NCBI RefSeq assembly: GCF_000979455.1
Contig: NZ_JJOY01000005.1
Span: 62,001 to 126,000, forward strand
DNA: 64,000 bases
Origin: Methanosarcina sp. 2.H.T.1A.6
GTDB lineage: Archaea > Halobacteriota > Methanosarcinia > Methanosarcinales > Methanosarcinaceae
Reading direction: 5' to 3'
Every line of letters begins with the position of its first letter. Position 1 is the first letter of the stretch. Positions 27,577-37,509 of this stretch are shown piece by piece. Made by a program: the position numbers and the translations under genes. The notes beneath the pieces are model-generated. The model was not told the DNA's origin, ran no database searches, and was given only the letters and a program-made list of their open reading frames with translations.

Positions 27577-28590
27577 TCATGCCTTTTCCACGGCTTTCAC
27601 TCTCTTTTTTAGCTTAATCTTATTTTTTCTCCTGCAGAGTCTCAGGGTATGGCAGCGAAGGCTTCCCCCTCCCGCAAGCAGGGCTTCAGGGTGGAAAGGA
27701 ATTATCTCAACACCTTCTCCTGAAAGGCTTTTCCTTGTGTCCTGATCAAGTGCAATGTCATAGTGGAAGATGGTCCCGCTTTCAAGGGGGACAAAAGAAC
27801 AGGCAAGGCGGCTTTGCTCGGAGTCCGAAACAGGTATGATCTCCATGTCTTTCTCCTGCATGAACTCTTTAAAATCGATTCTTTCTCTGGAGTCTTTCGT
27901 AAACAGGCAGGTCTCTTCAAAGGCTGGAAGGTAAGCAAGGGCAAGGTCTTCTCTTATTCGATTGAAGACCGTATCAGGGTGCATGTAGCGCCTGGCTTTA
28001 GGAATGCGGGCGTAGATGACTTCATCAAACTCGCTCAGGATATTCAAAATAAATTCCCGGATAAAGGGATAGGTATGCCTTTCCGTATCAGCAACAAAAA
28101 TCGTCTCTTTTGAGAGCAGGAGACAGCCTTCAAAAAATCCTTCTTCCCCGTTGAACTCATTGAGTATGGGAATTCCCAGGTTGTTCAGAGCTTCCTTTAC
28201 GACAACCTCTTCATTTTCCCTTGCAGGAGGACGCATTTTTGAAAGAATTGCGCCTTTTCTGGAAATAACCGCAGTGTCATGCAGGAAGGTAATATTTGGC
28301 ATCCTGTTTATCAGGTCTCTTTTTTCTGTCACATGGTCTGCAAGCTCATAGACCCTGACTCCATTTGATTCCAGCAGGGCCTGGTAACGCCTGTGTTCTT
28401 CAATATATCCGGAAATATCAGGGACCTCATCGTAAAGCCAGTGTTTATAGTTCGATTCGTTGACCAGGGCGAGTTCATCTCCCGGAGTATGCACAAGTAC
28501 ACTTTTCAGCTTCCCCAGGTCATCACAGCCGTAAGCAATACTCGATCCGGTTTTTTTCACCCCATTCAATTTTTCTATCCGGCAACCCAT
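27577..28590 (-). CDS. Arginine deiminase/amidinotransferase-superfamily enzyme
   Basis: A 337-residue guanidine-modifying fold. It opens LKSVLVHTPGDEL (ADI strand 1), then FLHDTAVIS (counterpart of FTRDxxV), EEGFFEGCLLL (catalytic Glu region; ADI normally has EGGD, here the Asp is not conserved), YMHPDTVF (catalytic H-x-D) and GGGSLRCHT (nucleophilic Cys near the C-terminus). It probably hydrolyses or transfers the guanidine/amidine group of an arginine-like substrate. ATG 28590 is chosen because GGAGG lies 8 bases upstream; the longer ATG at 28605 would contain this site. It is last in a three-gene run after a radical SAM enzyme and an EgtD-like methyltransferase. Confidence 0.75.
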   Translation of the reverse strand: MGCRIEKLNGVKKTGSSIAYGCDDLGKLKSVLVHTPGDELALVNESNYKHWLYDEVPDISGYIEEHRRYQALLESNGVRVYELADHVTEKRDLINRMPNITFLHDTAVISRKGAILSKMRPPARENEEVVVKEALNNLGIPILNEFNGEEGFFEGCLLLSKETIFVADTERHTYPFIREFILNILSEFDEVIYARIPKARRYMHPDTVFNRIREDLALAYLPAFEETCLFTKDSRERIDFKEFMQEKDMEIIPVSDSEQSRLACSFVPLESGTIFHYDIALDQDTRKSLSGEGVEIIPFHPEALLAGGGSLRCHTLRLCRRKNKIKLKKRVKAVEKA

Positions 28591-28623
28591 GTCCAGAACC
28601 TCCATTCTAATTTATTGTCATTC

Positions 28624-29655
28624 TCATATGCGTTTTTTTGCAAGGATCATCACATTTCTTCTGTCTTCACTCAGGAAAGCCTTGAGAACCTCAAATCCGC
28701 AGATGTTTAGAAAAGCGATAATCTGGTCATATGTATATTTATATGTAAAACCCATGCGTATGACGTCTCCCTCCCTGAAGCCTATGGTCTCTGGCCCGAT
28801 CCTGATCTCAGCGTCCTTCAGGATATTCAGGCTCTTCCGGGTCCTATACAGTGCCCCTATTTTGGAATCCACATGTGCAAGCAAAAGCTCGAAGTCGAAA
28901 TCCTCAGGAGCCATTCCGTACTGAAGCAGGGGGTACATATTGAAGAGCGCATTTTCTCTTGAGGCATATGTGCCCAGGATAGATTTCCTTGAAGACTGTG
29001 CCTCTTCACCTGAACCCTGTGAAGGAAGAAGGTTGGCATCGAAGAAGAATAGGTCTCCCTGCTCAAGGTTTTCATAGATCAGCTGAAGAATGAATTCAGG
29101 CTCATAATTGCAAAACGTGTTTCCCAGAATGCAAAACAAAACCGGGGGTCGCCAGTGTTTTTTAAGGAGAGGCATGTCCTCGATAAAGCCGACTATCCCT
29201 TTCTTTTCTACAGGCAGGTCCTTTACCTTTTCAAGGGCGATGTCTACAAACTGGCTGTTTATATCGACGGGATAATAGTGTGTTGATACTTTTTCGAAGG
29301 CTTGTTTTTCAGCCCGTTTTTTCTTTATTAGCTCTTCTAGAAGAATTCTTTCTTTTTCCCCACTCCCTACTCCCACACTCACAAGGTTCATGCAGGCAGG
29401 AATGAATCTGACGATCGAAGCAACATTCTCCTCAAGCATTATCTTGAGCTGCCGGGCAACAGGAAACGTTTTGGATTCATCCAGCTTCAGCCAGTTATTT
29501 GCCCCTCCCGCGCCTGTATACAGAAGATAATCGGGCAGTTCGAACTTCTTCAGGCTCTCATACAGCTTCTCTTCGGGGTCTTTTTCGCTGATAGTTACGA
29601 TCTTTTCTTCTTTCTCCGGAGCCTGTTCTAATCTCGCTTTTCCTGTGCTGTCCAA
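28624..29655 (-). CDS. EgtD-like (histidine-specific) SAM-dependent methyltransferase
   Basis: A 343-residue protein resembling the methyltransferase family that includes EgtD, which trimethylates histidine in ergothioneine synthesis. Visible elements are VSVGVGSGEKE (SAM motif I, about residues 90-100), THYYPVDINSQFVDIAL, FCILGNTFCNYEPE (counterpart of the EgtD PGSTIGNF segment), LFFFDANLL and the C-terminal MGFTYKYTYDQI. No EgtB (sulfoxide synthase) gene is nearby, so ergothioneine is unlikely. The start is TTG 29655. Eighteen bases separate it from a longer-start version of the deiminase-like gene, so they are probably cotranscribed. Confidence 0.7.
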   Translation of the reverse strand: MDSTGKARLEQAPEKEEKIVTISEKDPEEKLYESLKKFELPDYLLYTGAGGANNWLKLDESKTFPVARQLKIMLEENVASIVRFIPACMNLVSVGVGSGEKERILLEELIKKKRAEKQAFEKVSTHYYPVDINSQFVDIALEKVKDLPVEKKGIVGFIEDMPLLKKHWRPPVLFCILGNTFCNYEPEFILQLIYENLEQGDLFFFDANLLPSQGSGEEAQSSRKSILGTYASRENALFNMYPLLQYGMAPEDFDFELLLAHVDSKIGALYRTRKSLNILKDAEIRIGPETIGFREGDVIRMGFTYKYTYDQIIAFLNICGFEVLKAFLSEDRRNVMILAKKRI

Positions 29656-29751
29656 CTTCTCACTTCTCCCAGGGTCATTTCATAATATATATGCCCCGCA
29701 CTTAATAAATTTATTTACTATCAATTATATGGACCGCTTTTTATTGTTTTA

Positions 29752-30918
29752 TCATTCTTTGAAGCACTGCTTACATTCCATCTTCAGGGCTTCGAGTGGG
29801 CCGGCTCCGTTATTTATCCCGACGCTATAAGCGTATCCGCGGCAGCCTATGCATTCTTCCATGTGTTCACAGTTCCCGCATCTGCCTTCCAGCACTTTGT
29901 CGATATTCCTTACATATTTGAAGAGATCGGAGTCATAGATCTCCCTCAGGCTCATCCTGTTTATGTTATAGGGATATTCCCCGTTAACCCTTAGTGCGGG
30001 ATGTTCGTCCAGTTTTGTAGGTGCACAGGGCCTGACATTTCCTTCTATATTGATGTACAGGCTGTAAAGGTGTTGAAGGCAGCCGCTTGCAGTGATCGGG
30101 GTATAGGGCAGCCAGTCGTATCCGTAATATTTCCTGTCTATTTCCAGCAATTTTAACTTGTACTCTTTTATCTCGTCGGCTGTGAGCAGTTTATCTTCAA
30201 GTTCATCATTTGCCCTGCCTGTTGGAGTGAGAATCTCCATGTTAGGAAAGATATTGTTCTGTCTGCAGAAGTGCCAGATCTCCTCAATCTCTTCAAGGTT
30301 CATTTTATTGCTCACGAAAGAGACTCCCAGGCGGAGTTTCCCAGGCTCGGCAGGGTTTGAAAAGCCTGCTTTTATCAGATTTTCAAGTCCGGTTTTTATA
30401 TCCTCGAAAGCCCCTTCCCTGCCTGCCAGATAGTTCTGGACCTCAGGCCTGAGGGAATCGAGCTTTCCCATAATAGAGGCGTTGTGTTCATACAGAAACC
30501 CTGCAAGTTCCTCTGTCATCAAAACAGTATTTGAAAAAAGCATCGGAATGATCCCAAGGGAATCAATGCAGGCAATCAGTTCTCTAAAGTTAGGGTAAAG
30601 AGTCGGTTCTCCTCCCCCTATCACCACCACAGACCTGATCCCCAGTTCTTTTGCTTCGGATATTATGCGTTTAAGGACATTAAAATCAGCTATTTTTACT
30701 GAATCCTCTCCACTTTGTGCATAGCAGTAGCGACAGTGGAGGTTACATGATGTGTTTGTTTCAAGCCGTATGGCCAGAAGCCTGTTTGAGTTCCTCGCTT
30801 CATAGGCTTCCTGTGCCCCGTACATGTATCCCCTCAGGACAGGGGGTGGTGAAAACAGGCTCAACGCATCGAAATTTTTTGATTCTTTCCCCAACATATT
30901 AAAAGGTATATATATCAC
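29752..30918 (-). CDS. Radical SAM/SPASM-type enzyme
   Basis: A 388-residue protein. The SAM-cleaving [4Fe-4S] motif is C58-x3-C62-x2-C65 (SCNLHCRYCYAQ), followed by the SAM-binding GGGEPTLYP. The C-terminus carries extra cysteines (SGCLQHLY, VRPCAPTK, GRCGNCEHMEECIGCRGYAY, then CKQC) like the auxiliary-cluster SPASM/twitch domains of peptide-modifying and cofactor-building enzymes. No precursor peptide is seen next to it. It is first in a run with the EgtD-like methyltransferase (96-base gap) and the deiminase-like enzyme. The start is GTG 30918 or ATG 30897; GGGTG upstream fits the ATG loosely. Confidence 0.85.
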   Translation of the reverse strand: MIYIPFNMLGKESKNFDALSLFSPPPVLRGYMYGAQEAYEARNSNRLLAIRLETNTSCNLHCRYCYAQSGEDSVKIADFNVLKRIISEAKELGIRSVVVIGGGEPTLYPNFRELIACIDSLGIIPMLFSNTVLMTEELAGFLYEHNASIMGKLDSLRPEVQNYLAGREGAFEDIKTGLENLIKAGFSNPAEPGKLRLGVSFVSNKMNLEEIEEIWHFCRQNNIFPNMEILTPTGRANDELEDKLLTADEIKEYKLKLLEIDRKYYGYDWLPYTPITASGCLQHLYSLYINIEGNVRPCAPTKLDEHPALRVNGEYPYNINRMSLREIYDSDLFKYVRNIDKVLEGRCGNCEHMEECIGCRGYAYSVGINNGAGPLEALKMECKQCFKE

Positions 30919-31121
30919 CCTTTATCAAGTTACAAGAAACTAAGTGATATTTTCGAGATAAGATGGTTTATTTTGTTCTGATGTTTTTGATTTTCTATTT
31001 CTTATTTGTTTTAGTTTTGTTTCAATGTTTATCCCCTTTTTTCATTGAAATTGCCTATTTTTTCTACTGATTTTTTCTACTGATTTTTTTCTAATATACT
31101 CTGTTCTCAAGTTTCTTATAG

Positions 31122-32090
<969 letters not shown>

Positions 32091-32259
32091 GCTTCATTTT
32101 CTTAAATTAGGGAATCCGGATACAGGAAAATGAAGCTCTTGATTTTTCCCATTCCATATTTCTGAGCCTGAAAAGATTAGGGGTGAGAAATAAGAGCTGC
32201 ATTCCTGAAATCATGTCCCTTTTGGAAGTTATATCCAAAAAAATCTTGAGTTTGAGTAT

Positions 32260-32592
32260 TTATTTTTCATCTCCTGCGCAGCTGCAGGAAATGTTGCCTT
32301 TCAGGATCTCTTTCCAGTCGCCTATCACGTCGTGGGTCCAGCAGTCGTCGGCTCCTGCGGCTTCCCTCATGACCAGGGCAAAGATGTATGAGAGTTCCTT
32401 GACCGTAGCTCCTGCTTCGAGGGCACCCTTGAAGTGCTTCAGGACGCAGGGCTTTGACCTGCCTTTGATGGAGAGGGCAAAGCAGATGAACTGGTAGGTC
32501 TTTTCATCGATCATCCGTTTTTCGGCATAAAGCTGGTCAATTTCGTCCAGCTTCTGGGTGAATTCAGGGAAAAATTCTTCCAGCATTTTCAT
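32260..32592 (-). CDS. Carboxymuconolactone decarboxylase (AhpD-like) family protein
   Basis: A 110-residue all-alpha protein. YQFICFALSIKGRSKPCVLKHFKGALEAGAT is the core CMD motif, but the usual C-x2-C-x3-H redox pair has only one cysteine (PCVLKHF). Extra cysteines occur near the end (DDCWTH and SCSCAGDEK). AhpD-type relatives are peroxidase adaptors, and the missing Cys argues for another role. GGAG lies 8 bases before the ATG. Confidence 0.8.
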   Translation of the reverse strand: MKMLEEFFPEFTQKLDEIDQLYAEKRMIDEKTYQFICFALSIKGRSKPCVLKHFKGALEAGATVKELSYIFALVMREAAGADDCWTHDVIGDWKEILKGNISCSCAGDEK

Positions 32593-32723
32593 TTATACGG
32601 CTCCTTTTTTACCTGCAAACTTGCAGGTTCACACTGTTAAGACGGTACACATATTATGATATTTTTTTATATTTAAGTATTAGTTCAAAATCTTTTGAAA
32701 TCATTATCTCTTTAATCGTTCTT

Positions 32724-32880
32724 CTACTCAGTGAGGTTATCTGCAAGGTAGCCATTTACGCCGTGCTCAATAATGTCCGAAACTCCGCTGTGGTTCATTG
32801 CTATAAAAGGGACCTTTTTTGAAATCGCTTCAAGAATTGGAATCCCGACCCCCTCGTTTCTGGACTGGTGAGCAGGTTGA
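32724..32880 (-). pseudogene. C-terminal fragment of a group 1 glycosyltransferase
   Basis: Minus-strand translation ends EGVGIPILEAISKKVPFIAM followed by NHSGVSDIIEHGVNGYLADN, the nucleotide-sugar-binding helix of GT4-type glycosyltransferases (E-x-F/V-G-x-P-x-x-E-A). About 50 residues survive. The N-terminal domain and true end are gone, and upstream sequence is the antisense of another gene remnant. Confidence 0.7.
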
Positions 32881-32884
32881 TAAT

Positions 32885-32992
32885 GCAGAAGGGGAAAAGG
32901 TTCTGTACAGTGGTCTTGAAGTCCAGGCTTCAAATTGTACGGAATGCGGGCAATGTGAAGATAAGTGCCCACAGAAAACTCCTCTCGGATAA
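32885..32992 (+). pseudogene. C-terminal ferredoxin tail of an aldo/keto reductase
   Basis: Plus-strand codons give EVQASNCTECGQCEDKCPQ, then a short tail to TAA 32992. This is the C-x2-C-x2-C-x3-CP cluster that ends archaeal and clostridial aldo/keto reductases. The reductase barrel is absent. It abuts the glycosyltransferase fragment on the other strand. Confidence 0.65.
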
Positions 32993-33992
32993 ATGTTAAC
33001 AGAAGTTATTGAATTATTCGGAAAATGATCTTATTTGGAAAAATGTTTCCGAATTTCTCTGGCTTTACTGTTCTATTTCCGAAGCCTCATGTTTTACATG
33101 AGATAATTCCGATGACTAGTTACCAGCTCTCTTAAACCGGAGTTTATACTTTGTAGTATAAAACAGCATCAGGCGACGCATAAAATGTGGGGTATAACAA
33201 AAATAGCTAAATTCCCATTATGTAGGGTATAACACATAATCCTTATAACAAGACGCCCTATATTGTTTTCTTCCTTATAGGGAAGGGGCAAACACATAAG
33301 TACCAATCTTTGGGCAAATTCAAGATGTGGTGACGCCAAAATTGAATTAAATGGATTTGGAACTTAATTAATTTTTTGTTATATCTACACAATATCAATA
33401 GCTATAGCCCGATTTTCACGATATCTTATAAACTCCGGTTTTATTCGCGTTTTCTGAGTGTAATCTTCTCTCCATAGTACTGACGCATCTTTCCTGGCAG
33501 CGTCGCAGCCGAAGTAGGCAGAATAAGAATATTTTTTAAAAATTCTCGTTTTAACCGACCTTCCGCAGATGTCTTCAAAAAAAGAACATTTTTCTTGATG
33601 TCGTTTTTGGAGAATTATTCGAAAATCTGCAGTTATTATCTCAACTGAAACTTTGGGAAATGGCTGCCGAAATCTTTGAATGAAGGCAAAAGGTCGAAAA
33701 TTTTGGAAAATTTCAAAAATACGTGTTTGAGTAACTAGAGCGGTTTTCATGAAAAACGAGAGCATGAATACTTATGAAAAATGAATGGACATCTGCGGAA
33801 AGTGGGTTACAGGCTTTTGGAGTGCTTTGCTGCCTCGTGGCTAAGAAATCTACTAAGGGCTGGTATGTTTTCCCTGAAAGCCTGTAGAGGCTCTAAATAA
33901 TTCAAAAAAGAAAGGAAGTCGGTCATGGCTAAATTGCCTGAATTAATATTTTCCATCTATCTGTGAATCCAATTCCTACTTTGGACTATTCT
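32993..33992. other. Gene-poor stretch with hairpins and one doubtful ORF
   Basis: TTTATACT/AGTATAAA (about 33145-33166) and CCCTATA/TATAGGG (about 33252-33285) are hairpins. A 126-codon minus-strand frame (33385-33765, starting MLSFFMKTAL) is rich in Arg, Phe and Ile and has no recognisable fold, so I do not call it a gene. ACATCTGCGGAA occurs here on both strands (plus 33789, minus about 33560), suggesting a decayed repeat element. Confidence 0.4.
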
Positions 33993-34388
33993 TCAGTTAG
34001 TAACTTTCTTATTCATGTATAAAAGGATTAAAAGTATTGTAAGATAACCTCCCGTTATAATCGTAGTCTGATTAATTTCTATATTCAACAAGGTTGCAAT
34101 TATTATTACAATAAGCCATATGAAAAAACCCAGTAAATTACTTTTAAGACCTATTATGTCATCAGTTCTCTTTTTTTCGTCAATTACTTTCCTTGAGACT
34201 ATATAATGCCCCACTATTATGAAGAAAACGATAAGACCAGTATTAACCCAAACAACTATTTGATTAGAAAAATGTAATACATCGCTCGTCTTAAAAGATA
34301 ACCTAAACATAATAAAACTAAGTACAATGCCTAACATTAATCCAAAAATCTCTTCAGGTTTGAGTTTTTGTATTTTCACAAATATCAC
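33993..34388 (-). CDS. Four-helix membrane protein, hypothetical
   Basis: A 131-residue protein with about four TM helices (GLMLGIVLSFIMFRLSF, IVVWVNTGLIVFFIIVG, LLGFFIWLIVIIIATLL, TTIITGGYLTILLILLY) joined by short basic loops. The start is GTG 34388 or GTG 34379. No family is recognised, and it lies alone between two long spacers. Low GC matches its surroundings. Confidence 0.6.
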   Translation of the reverse strand: MIFVKIQKLKPEEIFGLMLGIVLSFIMFRLSFKTSDVLHFSNQIVVWVNTGLIVFFIIVGHYIVSRKVIDEKKRTDDIIGLKSNLLGFFIWLIVIIIATLLNIEINQTTIITGGYLTILLILLYMNKKVTN

Positions 34389-34770
34389 TTTTTAAATTTA
34401 ATTTTTATAATCATCTTACTTCAGGTCGTGGAGTGAGTTACTGAAAACCAAGAGTCTCCAAATCTCTCTATATTTATTTCAAACATGGAGTCTGTGCTCG
34501 TTTTTTCAGATTTGATCAATGATTCACCCCACTACCTTACTTCAAATTAATTAGGAATTACATATCTATAATGCCAAATTATGTACAATAGACACCATAG
34601 TTGAAATTTAAGTTTTAGAAAGCTATGAGTTTATTGCTGTTGATTTTTATAGTTTAGGCCGTAAGTCCTATTAACTTAGATTTGAAGTACGAGAGAACCT
34701 AATTCAAAAAATATAAAAGGACGAACTTGTTTAAATTTCGTCCTCTTGTTGCCTCATTCATGGTGTATGT

Positions 34771-35646
34771 TTATGGGTTTGATATGTCTAAGCTGTTCCA
34801 TAAAGTGTAAGAAGAAACTCTAAAGTATAGAGGCACTGTTCGCCACATCCCAGCAAGGTAAACGGGAGCCCATGTGTCAGATTCCCAGTACCAAATGCAG
34901 TCCTGTTCATCAAGAAGTGCTTCACTAGTTTGTGAAGTCAACATAGCTGCCAAAAGTCCTCCAGCAACTCCACCAACTATATTTCCAACATAATAACCAA
35001 TTGTCGCTCCAGCAACAATTGGGGCACACTGAGCTATCGCAGCTGAATCATATTTGTTAATATGATGATGGGTAAGTACATCGCCATCTATATAAAAGGC
35101 CTCATAATCATACGCATCATATGTAGTATAATCTGGATGGTTATATTTTATACCAGATCCCTTGATGAACGTTACACCATCCCAATCATATAGTGTTGTT
35201 CCACGTGAAAGATTGGTCTGACTAGAGGGTTTTTCTAGTATTTTGCTAGTTTCACCTGGTTTAATAGGGTTGTACTCTGAAGTCACTGTGTTAACTAATT
35301 TCCCTTCGATGTATACATCAGTCTTGTATTTTCCAGCTTCTTGTGAAACTTCATAATTAAAGGTGGTTACTTCATTAGTTGTCAGATTCTTCAATTCCAT
35401 TTTTGCTTCAGTATAATTAGAATTAGACTCAAAAGATATGAGCATGTCTCCGACTTGTACTATTGTAGTGGTGTCAGTAAATTCAATCTCTTTGAATTCA
35501 GGCGTTTTCTCAATAATCTTTTTTCCTTTCTGGTCAGAAGATACCGAAGAAAGTCCATCAGCCTGTGCCGTAACAGCCGGCACAAAAGCAATACTTGCAA
35601 GAAGTACTGCCATAAACATTGCAATTATTTTAAGTTTCTTAGTCAT
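34771..35646 (-). CDS. Secreted protein with glycine-zipper segment, hypothetical
   Basis: A 291-residue protein. Residues 1-28 are a signal peptide (IIAMFMAVLLASIAFVPAVTAQA). A beta-rich domain follows (about 50-130, VQVGDMLISFESNSNYTEA). Next come YDWDGVTFIKGSG and a His-rich THHHINKYD, then a hydrophobic Gly-rich segment near 205-235 (AGATIGYYVGNIVGGVAGGLLAA). The C-terminus is Trp/Tyr-rich. The layout recalls Gly-zipper toxins or bacteriocin-like proteins, but no family was identified. AGGAGG lies 8 bases before the ATG. Confidence 0.65.
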   Translation of the reverse strand: MTKKLKIIAMFMAVLLASIAFVPAVTAQADGLSSVSSDQKGKKIIEKTPEFKEIEFTDTTTIVQVGDMLISFESNSNYTEAKMELKNLTTNEVTTFNYEVSQEAGKYKTDVYIEGKLVNTVTSEYNPIKPGETSKILEKPSSQTNLSRGTTLYDWDGVTFIKGSGIKYNHPDYTTYDAYDYEAFYIDGDVLTHHHINKYDSAAIAQCAPIVAGATIGYYVGNIVGGVAGGLLAAMLTSQTSEALLDEQDCIWYWESDTWAPVYLAGMWRTVPLYFRVSSYTLWNSLDISNP

Positions 35647-35654
35647 TATTTTAT

Positions 35655-35674
35655 CCTCCTTATTCCCTAGGAGG
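35655..35674 (-). promoter_or_regulatory. Hairpin occluding the ribosome-binding site of the secreted-protein gene
   Basis: In the mRNA, CCTCCT (35674-35669) can pair perfectly with AGGAGG (35660-35655), the ribosome site of the 291-residue secreted protein, around an 8-base loop. A TATA-like GTGTATTTAAG lies upstream near 35688-35698. This suggests translational control, for example by temperature or a ligand or protein that opens the stem. Confidence 0.5.
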
Positions 35675-36466
35675 CAGACTCAGCAAGCTTAAATACACGC
35701 AAAGCTAACATAACTCATGCCTTTAGGGCGTATTTTGTGGAGTTCGGGCGGTACCTGGAAAGCACTTCTGAACTCCCTAAATCCCTTCGATCTAACTCCT
35801 TATAAGTTTTCTGGCCAGATCATCAAACTATCTGTTTTTCATACCTGTTTTGAGTCTGCAATTACTCTGAATCTTTGATTGTTAGAGAGTTCGGCTAAAA
35901 AGTATATACAAGTATATATATATGAGCATCCGCTACATCAACATTCAAATATTTATATAAAAGCGATCCTCCTCCGCTCAGATGCTTATATCCACCTTTT
36001 CAGCTTGTAGAACCTCAAAATCACGCCAAAATTCGTAAGGCTTACTAAAATTCGCCTTCGTATCAAAACATCGGTGCTTTGGAAATTTGGAAGTTCAATC
36101 AAAAATTTCCAAACTTCCTTAATATAGAACGAATGGTCCCAAAAACGAGTACATTTTCAAAGTTTTAAAGGATCTCTGGTAGAAATTGATCCAGTTATAT
36201 TCTCAGCAAAGCTGGATAGATTTCAACTTTAGTCTAAAATGAGTCCGTTAAAGCCTGTAACAGAGCAATTTGAATGGCCTGATCAGGGATTAGAGCTGCC
36301 AGTTATATATCCAACTATTCCTGCTATACCCGACTCCTGATTTCTCATCATCGGCACAGTTATCTATGGCTCAGTTAACTATATCACTAATTTGATTAAT
36401 AAAAGTCAGATTAAATAGATAGATAATAGTCGGATTAAGAATATAGTATGAAAAGAGGTACATAGA
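35675..36466. other. AT-rich spacer
   Basis: No gene is seen. A TATA-like element (AAATATTTATATAAAAG, about 35946-35962) could drive a plus-strand transcript, but nothing recognisable follows for 500 bases. Confidence 0.35.
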
Positions 36467-36655
36467 ATGAGCCTTATTTCTTTTGATGCTAAAAAGTGCA
36501 CAGCATGCGGAATCTGCTCCATTATCTGCCCGGAAAACATAATTATGCCCGGAGAAAGCGGAGTTCCTTCCATACATGCCGAATACGAAGCCTTCTGTGT
36601 TGCATCTGAATGCCCTACAAGCCAGGATTACTCTTTTGATATGTTTAGGTTCTAA
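36467..36655 (+). pseudogene. Truncated ferredoxin head of a nitroreductase-type protein
   Basis: A 62-residue frame with one intact [4Fe-4S] motif (KKCTACGICSIICPENII). Next comes GVPSIHAEYEAFCVASECPT, which looks like the second cluster of two-cluster ferredoxin/nitroreductase fusions with its C-x2-C spacing destroyed. The nitroreductase domain is absent. ATG 36467 lacks a clear ribosome site. It may be a decayed gene rather than a functional mini-ferredoxin. Confidence 0.55.
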
Positions 36656-37509
36656 TCCTTCTTATCGTGGAACTTGCATCTGAATAAATTCCACAGGCTC
36701 TGGCAACATCATGGAAAAAGTGCTGTTGCAAGATCCGAGATACCGCCCAATAATTATGATCCATTGTATTATCGTTCGGAGACCTGTTCAAGACATCAAG
36801 CATATATGTATCCAAAAAGTCTCGGGCAACGGCAACATACAGCGCTGGCGGATTTCTCTTATAACTGGCTTCTATAGTCATCTCTGGATATAATGCAACA
36901 TTTTTATATTTGAAATAAGTATATTATTCTTGCAATGAGCTTGGATATGTTTACTACGCATGATATTGCTAAGGCAACCATTAGTTCCTGCAACAAAAAC
37001 GAGCAGATGAGACTTCAAGCTTTATTAAAATCGGAATTTTATTAAAATCGGAATTTTATTAAAATCGGAATTTTATTAAATTCAGAATTGTATTAAATTC
37101 AGAATTGTATTAGCTGTAGGTTTTACCTCAGAGCTTCTAGAACTATATTGATGATAAGGCGTTTTCATCAACAGCATCTTCCTTGGAGGGAGTATATTGC
37201 TTTTCGACAGCTCTTGAAGAAAACCACAGCGTATCTACCACATCTTAAAATTCACCCAATCGAAACGACAATAGAATAATATTTCTATCTGTCTAGTTTA
37301 TATAATTCCTATTCATATATAACCAAAACGATGAAGATTTTTACTTTGCGATTAGAATATTCCAATGGCATTGGACATGACAACTCCCCTTGGAACCTAT
37401 CCATTTTGTTATGAGTTTCGAATAGTATGGGATTTATCCTGAATTTATTGAGGATTTTCCAGTGAACTTATAACTTTTTGTTATAATATATTCTAAGTGA
37501 GACAAACCC
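36656..37509. other. Spacer with unassigned short frames
   Basis: A 78-codon minus-strand frame (36645-36881) and a 36-codon plus frame (36935-37045, MSLDMFTTHDIAKATISSCN) have no recognisable homology. The second ends inside the 17-bp tandem repeat at 37021 and may be a truncated gene. TATA-like sequence near 37480 (TATAATATATT) could serve the regulator gene at 37510. Confidence 0.35.
37021..37105. repeat. 17-bp tandem repeat, 5 units
   Basis: Three perfect copies of TTTATTAAAATCGGAAT (37021-37071) and two diverged copies (37072-37105, ...AAATTCAGAAT) occur. The unit length equals that of the unrelated repeat at 12534. Confidence 0.9.

Noticed and set aside
28624-29655. Ergothioneine biosynthesis (EgtD)
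   Set aside because: No EgtB, EgtA or EgtE partner is present, and the neighbours are a radical SAM and a deiminase-like enzyme.
33385-33765. 126-codon minus-strand ORF
   Set aside because: No fold-like pattern, no ribosome site, and part of its sequence recurs inverted nearby, so it is more likely repeat DNA than a gene.
36645-36881. 78-codon minus-strand ORF
   Set aside because: No recognisable homology and no ribosome site. Kept only as a comment within the spacer.
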